Position numbers and translations under genes: made by a program
The notes under the pieces: model-generated
What the model was told of the DNA's origin: nothing
The model's input: only the letters and a program-made list of their open reading frames with translations
Database searches by the model: none
NCBI GenBank assembly: GCA_021775875.1
Contig: JAJFHA010000007.1
Location: 1 to 64,000, forward strand
Direction of reading: 5' to 3'
DNA from: Hyphomicrobiales bacterium
Lineage (GTDB): Bacteria; Pseudomonadota; Alphaproteobacteria; Rhizobiales; NORP267
Length of the DNA: 64,000 bases
Shown: positions 57,983 to 64,000 of the stretch, in pieces
How positions within the stretch are numbered: position 1 is the first letter of the stretch
How the letters are laid out: the number at the start of each line of letters is the position of its first letter

Positions 57983-58915
57983 TCAGGCCTCTTTGCCGGT
58001 CTGGTAATAGTAATTTGCCTTACGCCCAAACAGCAGCCCACGCAAAAAGCGCCGCGACCGTTCGCTTTGGCGAAACGGTTCGATCATGGCGCGGCTAAGG
58101 GAATAACCCGCCACTTTGATATTGTCCCACATGGGATGAACCCCCGGGGGTGATTGCGGCAATCCAACCTTGCGCATCATGCCGTTGGCAAACAGCAATT
58201 TGTTGTTGCGGACAATTTCATCGGTCTTCCAGGTGATCGCCATGGAAATCGTGAATTCTTCTCCGGATTTCACCCAATGCGGCCAGATATAGGGCAGGAA
58301 AATCCCCTGCCCTGGCTCCAGTTCATAAACCGTTCCAAGCTCTTCGATATTGTCCACATAAGCATGGTTGCGATGCTTGCCCGGATAGCTCTCAAGACCA
58401 GCATCCGAGACCACTTCACGGTCGCGATTTTCAAACGCATGAAAATCCTTTCGGCCACGTAATTGCACAAACAAATTCTGCTCATTATCCGTATGGAACG
58501 CAGTAGTAGAATGAGCCGACGACACAAAGATAAACCCCTGCGCGTCTATCATACCTGCATCGTGGCGCGATTTAAGACCGGCTGCACGTGCCCCGGAATC
58601 CAATGCATCCTCAACTAATTTCCGGTATTCCGGGATGGTTTCAACATTTTTCAGGACCATCCAGGCACCGCAATCTTCAATCTGCCGGATCACCTCAACA
58701 GGCTCCAGATCGATATGCTTGATATCTTCAAAACTCTGGTTCGGCCCGGTATCACCGGAGCTATATTCAAACTGGTCGCGGTCCATCTTCAGCGCCAGAT
58801 CAATCAGCGCCGGTAGCTGCAATAACGGATGATCACTAAGGCTGTGGCTTGTCTGGAAAGACGTATCCTGGAACTTGTCTTTGGCGTCTTTCGGGAACGT
58901 GATCATTTCAACCAT
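57983..58915 (-). CDS. JmjC/cupin-like protein, possible Fe(II)/2-oxoglutarate oxygenase
   Basis: A 310-residue soluble protein with a cupin_8/JmjC-like core. A metal-binding HxD is seen in AFHTDNEQNLFVQLRGRKDFHAF, and a distal His in LPYIWPHWVKSGEEFTISMAITW. These would bind Fe(II) in a hydroxylase. The N-terminal part contains DLEPVEVIRQIEDCGAWMVLKNVE, and the C-terminus is basic (RQSERSRRFLRGLLFGRKANYYY). It is the last gene of an operon with a flippase and an acyltransferase; its start overlaps the acyltransferase gene by eight bases. A sugar, lipid or peptide could be the substrate. Confidence 0.75.
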   Translation of the reverse strand: MVEMITFPKDAKDKFQDTSFQTSHSLSDHPLLQLPALIDLALKMDRDQFEYSSGDTGPNQSFEDIKHIDLEPVEVIRQIEDCGAWMVLKNVETIPEYRKLVEDALDSGARAAGLKSRHDAGMIDAQGFIFVSSAHSTTAFHTDNEQNLFVQLRGRKDFHAFENRDREVVSDAGLESYPGKHRNHAYVDNIEELGTVYELEPGQGIFLPYIWPHWVKSGEEFTISMAITWKTDEIVRNNKLLFANGMMRKVGLPQSPPGVHPMWDNIKVAGYSLSRAMIEPFRQSERSRRFLRGLLFGRKANYYYQTGKEA

Positions 58916-60170
58916 GATGGCTTTCCTTCTTCAGTTTATTGTACAAAATTTTGAGTCTTGACCGCGCTTCCCGTCGCGACTGTTCCAACCATTCAATCAG
59001 ACGACCCGGAACCAGGCCGCCACGGGTAGTGATCAGCAAATCGGTCACCCCGAGCCGTTCGCGCCAGATCCGGTCGATCATTGGGTGATCTGGCATGGCG
59101 CAGGAATCCGTACTGACTATGCTTTCGTCTTCAATTAGATGTCGGGTCACGTCGAGCACAAGCAGCACGCCCGGCGAATATTTCGCCAGGGTTTCATCAT
59201 AGGCGATCTTCCACATCCAGCCGGTATCCTGGCTGGTCACGATCAAGGTTGTGGCGATCACCTGGCCATCAAGGGTCATTTCGTCAAACCGGCATTGTCC
59301 GGCCTCCGCCAGCCCTGAAATAGTTTCTTCAAAAAATGATTTCCAATCGTCGCGGCACGCCATGGCGGTGTCTCGTTCGCCCTTCCACCCGGCCATTTCC
59401 AGATCGAGAAACCGGTGCGTGGCGTCCTTGATATCCGGGGCAGTTCGGCAAATCCGGAAATCAACCTCACCCATATCCGACAACCTGTTGCGCAAGCGCC
59501 GATATTCTTTTGAGCGTTTGTTACCAAGCGATTCCCGGAGATATTCATCCCCCGGCATGTTGGTCTCAAGCTTTGCCCGAACATGTTCGTCATAATGGCG
59601 CATGCCCATTCCCTGCTCTGCCATTGTTTGGCAAAACAGGTCGTGTACCCGGCCCTTGATCAATTTTGTAAAACGCAGAAATCGGGGTGCCTGATTGTCT
59701 GTCCGCAGCCAGGTCACAAAAGCAGCAATAGCCGGTTGGGCCATCTGCCGGTCAACAAGCGGGGTCCCGTCGAAAGAATATAGATGCTCCCAGATCACCG
59801 CAGCGCGGACCGGGATGCCCCACCGTCCTTTGGAATTTTGCATCGGGAAAAATGCCAGCAACTTGCGCGGTGATTGTTCACCTTCCGCCTGTTGCCAGAC
59901 AAGAGCTGCACATCCTTGGCCGCCATCTTCCAGATGCCGGATCGCGGCACGGGCCATTTCCGGCACCATATTAATATTAGCGTCAAGCGCACGTTCCGCG
60001 AGATCAGACCAGGCATCCTGAAACCCGGCAAATGCCGCAATATCAAGAACAAATTCAACCTCAAATGCAGCTTCACCATCAAGGCCGGCTGACGCTGAAC
60101 GCGTAAATTCCGCTCTGTCCGGCTCATGGGCTTCGCGCATCAAAATCGTATCTTCGGCTATGGTCGTCAC
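58908..60170 (-). CDS. BioF2/FemAB-like GNAT acyltransferase
   Basis: A 420-residue protein of the GNAT_6/BioF2-like group related to FemAB and to CelD-type proteins of polysaccharide loci. The N-terminal half has FVLDIAAFAGFQDAWSDLAERALDANINMVPEMA and AAVIWEHLYSFDGTPLVD. The C-terminal acyltransferase half has KRSKEYRRLRNRLSDMGEVDFRI, FLDLEMAGWKGERDTAMA and TLDGQVIATTLIVTSQDTGWMWKIAYDETLAKYSPGVLLVLDV. It probably attaches an acyl or aminoacyl group to a glycan or lipid precursor. It overlaps the flippase stop by four bases and the next gene by eight. Confidence 0.82.
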   Translation of the reverse strand: MTTIAEDTILMREAHEPDRAEFTRSASAGLDGEAAFEVEFVLDIAAFAGFQDAWSDLAERALDANINMVPEMARAAIRHLEDGGQGCAALVWQQAEGEQSPRKLLAFFPMQNSKGRWGIPVRAAVIWEHLYSFDGTPLVDRQMAQPAIAAFVTWLRTDNQAPRFLRFTKLIKGRVHDLFCQTMAEQGMGMRHYDEHVRAKLETNMPGDEYLRESLGNKRSKEYRRLRNRLSDMGEVDFRICRTAPDIKDATHRFLDLEMAGWKGERDTAMACRDDWKSFFEETISGLAEAGQCRFDEMTLDGQVIATTLIVTSQDTGWMWKIAYDETLAKYSPGVLLVLDVTRHLIEDESIVSTDSCAMPDHPMIDRIWRERLGVTDLLITTRGGLVPGRLIEWLEQSRREARSRLKILYNKLKKESHHG

Positions 60171-61576
60171 CTTGAATTATCCTCTTTCGCCTGCTTGCTC
60201 CAGATCAGCACGTTGATCCCGGCAAGGCGATTGGCAAAGCCATACAGAAAAACCGATTCAGCGATCACAGCGAAACTGGTCGCGACCGCAGCGCCGGACA
60301 ATCCGAAATGCGGCACCAGCGCAAAGTTAGCGGCAATGTTGAGGAACACAGCCCCGACCAGAACCTTGGCACAAACAACCTGATGGCCCAGCATATTGAG
60401 CAGGCTTTCAACCGGACCAACGGCGGCACGGGCCAGAATTCCGATTGCCAGAATGAACATCAGCGGATACCCGGCAGTAAATTCAGGTCCAAATAACATC
60501 AACAGAGGATAGCCGATCGCAAGCATCCCAACTGCCGCCGCAACGGATGGCCAAAAAGTCCAACTGACCGCATCGCGAACCATTCTGTTCAACCCTTCCT
60601 TGTCGCCATTGACGTTCAGTTCGGCAAACCGGTGGGTGACACCGGCCGTGACCGCAAAGGCCACAAACGAGACCAGCCCGATGGTTTTCAGGGCGGCAAA
60701 ATAAATCGCCACCTGATCCGGCGACATATAGAGCGCCAGGATCAAAACATCCGTATGTGCCAGCAGAATATAAAAACCTTCGACCAGAACGAAGGGCGTC
60801 GAGATACGCACCCAAAAACCAAGCTCGATCTGTTTGGGTCCGCTCGGGATGACCGGCTTCAACCGATGCCGGAGCGCTAAATACTGCACCAACCCGGCGA
60901 GCCAGGTGCCGCCAATCGCAGCAGCCGTTGCCGTCGCTGCGTTTGCTTCCATATCGAACCAGTAAATGGCCATAGCCATAAAGGCGAGGATCGACAATGG
61001 CCGCACCAGATAGGGCGGCATGAGCGCTATTCCAGGCCAGCTATAGGCCCTGGCAATTCCGTCCTGAACATCGGTCAGGGTATAAAGCGGCAGGCAAATT
61101 AGCGCGAGATAAGCGGGCAACACATAGACCTGCTCGATCCAGTCGCCCATAAGATAGACACCACCAATACCGGCGGCAGCTACAAGGGTGGACAGGATGA
61201 TCGGAATCCATCGCCCGGCAAACAGAAATCCGCGCAAACGGGGCATATCATCCTGTTCGGTATATTCAGGCACGAACCGCAAGACGGATGTATTGAAGCC
61301 AATGCCAGCAATCGAACCGACAATGATGACCCAGACCCAGACAAAGACGAAAATGCCATATTCATACCCGCCCATCCAGCGCGCCAAAGCGACCTGCATC
61401 AAATAGGCAACTGCAGCGCTGACGACGCGAATAAGGAAAGAGAAAAGCGCGGTGCGTTGGGCCAGCGTGCGTTTGTCACCGGCTTTCAGGATTTCACGCC
61501 CAACGCTCAAAGCCTGCATCAACTGGCCACTCAACCCGGCCATGCCAGCTTGTCCAGTATCCTGTTCCACACTCAT
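60167..61576 (-). CDS. Wzx/MATE-type polysaccharide flippase
   Basis: A 469-residue integral membrane protein with about 12-14 hydrophobic helices from residue 45 onward. It has the polysaccharide-synthase/flippase features AYLMQVALARWMGGYEYGIFVFVWVWVIIVGSIAGIGFNTSVLRFVPEY and the second-half GLVSFVAFAVTAGVTHRFAEL. It should move lipid-linked saccharides across the inner membrane. The start is ATG at 61576; a TTG five codons upstream is also open. It is the first gene of the operon with the acyltransferase and the JmjC-like protein; no glycosyltransferase lies next to it. Confidence 0.88.
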   Translation of the reverse strand: MSVEQDTGQAGMAGLSGQLMQALSVGREILKAGDKRTLAQRTALFSFLIRVVSAAVAYLMQVALARWMGGYEYGIFVFVWVWVIIVGSIAGIGFNTSVLRFVPEYTEQDDMPRLRGFLFAGRWIPIILSTLVAAAGIGGVYLMGDWIEQVYVLPAYLALICLPLYTLTDVQDGIARAYSWPGIALMPPYLVRPLSILAFMAMAIYWFDMEANAATATAAAIGGTWLAGLVQYLALRHRLKPVIPSGPKQIELGFWVRISTPFVLVEGFYILLAHTDVLILALYMSPDQVAIYFAALKTIGLVSFVAFAVTAGVTHRFAELNVNGDKEGLNRMVRDAVSWTFWPSVAAAVGMLAIGYPLLMLFGPEFTAGYPLMFILAIGILARAAVGPVESLLNMLGHQVVCAKVLVGAVFLNIAANFALVPHFGLSGAAVATSFAVIAESVFLYGFANRLAGINVLIWSKQAKEDNSR

Positions 61577-61668
61577 TAAAAGATCCGCCAAATCCCGTAT
61601 TGTTTTGACGAAAGCCTATCCGGGTAGTTTTAAGAAACGGTTCTGATCACCCCTCCAGGCACTTGAGA

Positions 61669-61887
61669 CTAGTGCAGACTGATCGAAATCCCTTCGTCAT
61701 CACAAAGATATCTGGAGACGGCAGCCCAGGCCGCAGCACGCTTTTTATCCTGTGCCTGAACATGGTCGTGGATCAGAATATCGGCAACTTCAACGGCATT
61801 TTCACCATATTTTTCCCGGAGAATTTTTGCCATCTGCTCAATGTCTTCCACCGAAACCACTGATTCTGTTGATGTTTGCTGGGTCAT
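61669..61887 (-). CDS. small conserved alphaproteobacterial-type protein, unknown function
   Basis: A 72-residue acidic, helical protein (EDIEQMAKILREKYGENAVEVADILIHDHVQAQDKKRAAAWAAVSRYLCDD). The pattern of a REKYG-x-AVEVA helix followed by RAxxWxAVxxYL occurs in small uncharacterised alphaproteobacterial proteins, as far as I recall. No membrane segment or metal motif is seen. It lies upstream of the flippase operon on the same strand (93-base gap). Confidence 0.65.
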   Translation of the reverse strand: MTQQTSTESVVSVEDIEQMAKILREKYGENAVEVADILIHDHVQAQDKKRAAAWAAVSRYLCDDEGISISLH

Positions 61888-62070
61888 GCCGCCCGTCCCT
61901 TATTGTTTAATCCGATTAAACAAAAGGACTGCAATCCCCGTGCCGCAAAATCCTGTCCCGGATTGGCACAAGACGCTGTCCTCGGCGTAACCGCTGTTTC
62001 AAAAAAGAACCAGCAGCTGCAAATGGGCGGTTAGGACTAAATTAGCCGTGAAACCAGATTAGCGATTTGT

Positions 62071-62613
62071 TCAGCCCCCGAACCCGCCATTATCAAGAAA
62101 CGCCTGTTCGGCAGGACTGGTGGGGCGGCCCAAAACGTTATTGCGATGCGGGAACCGGCGAAAACGGCAAATGATATCCCGATGCACAAGCGCGTGATGC
62201 ATCAGGGATTCATCCCCGGTAAGTCTGTAAAGGGCCAAACAAAAATCCTGCATGGCCAGATTTTCTGAATGCATAAACGGCAGGTAGAAAAATTGCGCTC
62301 TGGTTTTCCCAACGTCACGATCAAAGCCCGCATCAACCGCAACCCGCGCCAACGTTCGTGCTTTTTCGTCGTGGGCAAAGGTGCGGGCATCGCCGCGAAA
62401 CAGGTTTCGCGAAAACTGATCGAGAATAATGATCAACGCCAGCGCAGAGTCCGCCGTCTCCATCCAGCCATCGATCCCGCCATCAGCGGCAATTTCGTGG
62501 ATCGCGGAAAATTTCTCCGCAATGGTCGCATCAAAGGATTTATCCTTGACCCACCATTTCTGCGGCCCGGCATCAAACCAAAAATCAAGAATGTCGTTTG
62601 GCTGTATGGTCAA
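62071..62613 (-). CDS. DUF924 family protein
   Basis: A 180-residue helical protein of the DUF924 (TPR-like) family. Characteristic segments are ILDFWFDAGPQKWWVKDKSFDATIAEKF, ALALIIILDQFSRNLFRGDARTFAHDEKARTLA, FFYLPFMHSENLAMQDFCLALY and RFRRFPHRNNVLGRPTSPAEQAFL. Function is unknown. It is a single gene, divergent from the DDAH-like gene at 62752. Confidence 0.92.
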   Translation of the reverse strand: MTIQPNDILDFWFDAGPQKWWVKDKSFDATIAEKFSAIHEIAADGGIDGWMETADSALALIIILDQFSRNLFRGDARTFAHDEKARTLARVAVDAGFDRDVGKTRAQFFYLPFMHSENLAMQDFCLALYRLTGDESLMHHALVHRDIICRFRRFPHRNNVLGRPTSPAEQAFLDNGGFGG

Positions 62614-62751
62614 ATCTAAACACCGCTTTCCTGAATATGTCTGTAAAGCGGTCTGTCATGATTTACAGACCTGCGTGAAAAACTCTAGCATCGCAATGCA
62701 GGAATTACGAGATGACCAGCCGGTCAATAATTTGCACGCAGGATTGCAGAT

Positions 62752-63612
62752 ATGATTGAAGCAGACCCACTGAAAAAAATATTGCTCAGGGCACCCGGTG
62801 CAATTGTCCAGGTTCAGCAGGATGTGACAACGCAATGGCAATCTCTGAATTATTTGCGGGAGCCGGATCTGGCCGCCGCCTCAGCTGAGCACGAAACCCT
62901 TGCCTCAATAATCAGAAGCGCTGGTGCAGAAATCATCTATGCCGACAATGGCGATAACCTGTCGCTGGATGCGGTTTATGTCCGGGACGCGGCGTTGCCA
63001 TTGCCGTCAGGCATGTTGCTGGCCCGGATGGGCAAAGGGGCCCGGCACCGGGAGCCTGAAAGCCTGCGCACAATATTTGAAGCGCACAATATCGCGATTG
63101 TCGGTGCCATCGAAGCTCCCGGCACCCTGGAAGGTGGCGATTGTCTCTGGATAGACGCAAAGACGCTTCTGATCGGGCGCACCTGGCGCACCAACCAATC
63201 GGGTATCGATCAAGTGGCCGAGATATTGGGCGACGATTATCGGGTCCTCGGGTTCGATATGCCAAATTATAAAGGTGCCAATGACGTCTTCCATCTGATG
63301 TCGGTGCTAAGCCCGATCAACGCCCGGCTGGTTGTTGGATATCCGCCTCTCATGCCAGTCGCCCTGGTGAAATTCCTGCACGCGCTGAATATGACGATCC
63401 TGCCGGTGGCGGAGATCGAATTCGAATCCATGGGGTGCAATATTCTGGCCCTTGGCAATGACCAGGTGATCCTGCTTGAAGGCAACCCGCTGATAAGCAT
63501 AGCGCTAAAAAATGAGGGAATTATCGTCCACGAAACCGCCGGAGATCATATCAGTCATCCGGGTCAGGGCGGACCCACCTGCCTGACATTACCGCTTATC
63601 AGAGAAAACTGA
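62752..63612 (+). CDS. DDAH/arginine deiminase-type amidinohydrolase
   Basis: A 286-residue enzyme of the guanidine-modifying superfamily. It has LSLDAVYVRDAALPLPSG, PGTLEGGDCLWID (Glu/Asp pair), NDVFHLMSVLSPINARLVV (catalytic His) and GGPTCLTLPL near the C-terminus (nucleophilic Cys). It resembles dimethylarginine dimethylaminohydrolase, which makes citrulline and dimethylamine, but related enzymes act on arginine or other guanidino compounds. It ends two bases before the convergent carboxypeptidase stop. Confidence 0.88.
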   Translation: MIEADPLKKILLRAPGAIVQVQQDVTTQWQSLNYLREPDLAAASAEHETLASIIRSAGAEIIYADNGDNLSLDAVYVRDAALPLPSGMLLARMGKGARHREPESLRTIFEAHNIAIVGAIEAPGTLEGGDCLWIDAKTLLIGRTWRTNQSGIDQVAEILGDDYRVLGFDMPNYKGANDVFHLMSVLSPINARLVVGYPPLMPVALVKFLHALNMTILPVAEIEFESMGCNILALGNDQVILLEGNPLISIALKNEGIIVHETAGDHISHPGQGGPTCLTLPLIREN

Positions 63613-63614
63613 CT

Positions 63615-64000
63615 TCAAGCGCCAGGGCGAGCCACCGGCAACGGGACTTCGCTAAATGAGCGCACAGCCATGCCAGACGGCAAAGGCCCGGGCCGCAAAT
63701 CAGGCATTGGAACATTTGACAGCATCGCCACAAATTGCCGCGCATTCCGGTCAAGTTCATACGGATCGGTGCCGGCCCGATACCGACGACCGCAGACAAC
63801 CGGCCCCATATGAACCGGACGGGTGCCAAGACTCGGCATCCGCATAAATCGTTCGACACTAACAGGCAAAGCAAAAGAAGCCGTCGCCACCGGGTTGATC
63901 CAGGCATTCTGGAACCCAAGCTCCAAATTGGTCGTCGCGATATCCGCCCGCTGACCACCGGATGCCGCGCCAAGAACAACAGCAATCAATTGCCGCCCGT
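63615..64000 (-). CDS. D-alanyl-D-alanine carboxypeptidase, C-terminal part (truncated by window edge)
   Basis: The visible 128 codons end the gene and read GRQLIAVVLGAASGGQRADIATTNLELGFQ at their start. This is the end of the serine carboxypeptidase (DacA/DacF, peptidase S11) catalytic domain. A Pro/Arg/Met-rich tail follows. The active-site SxxK, SxN and KTG motifs lie beyond 64000. Such enzymes trim pentapeptides in murein in the periplasm. Confidence 0.85.
   Translation of the reverse strand, partial: GRQLIAVVLGAASGGQRADIATTNLELGFQNAWINPVATASFALPVSVERFMRMPSLGTRPVHMGPVVCGRRYRAGTDPYELDRNARQFVAMLSNVPMPDLRPGPLPSGMAVRSFSEVPLPVARPGA

Overview
The window is a stretch of alphaproteobacterial chromosome that is mostly housekeeping DNA. 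The evidence is the 5' third of a 16S rRNA gene at the left edge and several gene neighbourhoods familiar from Alphaproteobacteria: prfA-prmC-DUF4167-clpB; lysC/ubiG/ptsP; grxC-comF-methyltransferase; secA-parvulin-argJ-mutT; aroK-aroB; bolA-J protein-cobS-cobT; and rpmB-DUF3108-SUV3 helicase-S4-fdxA-carD. The outer-membrane/periplasmic genes (lipoproteins, M23 and L,D-transpeptidase murein enzymes, parvulin) fit a Gram-negative cell. I cannot place the order or genus from sequence alone.

Layout. 1-743: end of an rRNA operon read leftwards, with a boxA-like antitermination site and a TTGACA/TATAAC promoter. 1.0-6.1 kb: M23 murein hydrolase, an MmcQ/YjbR protein and ClpB. 6.1-9.8 kb: DUF4167 protein, prmC and prfA, with two unexplained intergenic stretches; one carries a second copy of the rRNA boxA-like sequence. 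9.8-14.8 kb: a small HTH-membrane protein, ptsP, lysC and ubiG. 14.8-18.9 kb: DUF1178, nitrilase, glutaredoxin, ComF, an NDUFAF5/BioC-like methyltransferase, an orphan Flp pilin and MutT. 19-24.1 kb: argJ, a periplasmic parvulin and secA. 24.2-29.9 kb: NTF2-like protein, an SLC13 transporter, a YafK-type L,D-transpeptidase, accA, xerD and a 47-residue membrane protein. 30.1-38.8 kb: aroK, aroB, CNNM/CBS protein, bolA, a J-domain protein, cobS, cobT, a phytase-esterase-like protein and a YhhQ-type queuosine-precursor transporter. 38.8-47.8 kb: rpmB, DUF3108, SUV3-like helicase, S4 protein, fdxA, carD, an M48 lipoprotein and a secreted nuclease.

47.9-53.3 kb looks like an accessory segment. It is bracketed on one side by an intact tRNA-Arg(CCT) gene and on the other by a decayed tRNA-like sequence that shares the acceptor arm. 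Between them lie a DUF2336 protein, a GAF/PAS/GGDEF/EAL c-di-GMP enzyme, and about 940 bases of AT-rich, gene-poor DNA containing the C-terminal relic of an IS5-type transposase. No integrase remains in it.

53.4-64 kb: a periplasmic cyclase-family protein, an MscS-type channel with a CAP-domain lipoprotein, and a tightly overlapped three-gene operon (Wzx/MATE-type flippase, BioF2/FemAB-like acyltransferase, JmjC/cupin-like oxygenase). This operon is the best candidate for an under-described pathway, probably cell-envelope polymer or lipid modification. Then follow a small conserved protein, DUF924, a DDAH/amidinotransferase-family enzyme, and the 3' end of a D-Ala-D-Ala carboxypeptidase cut by the window edge.

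No CRISPR array, complete insertion sequence, prophage or defence island was seen.
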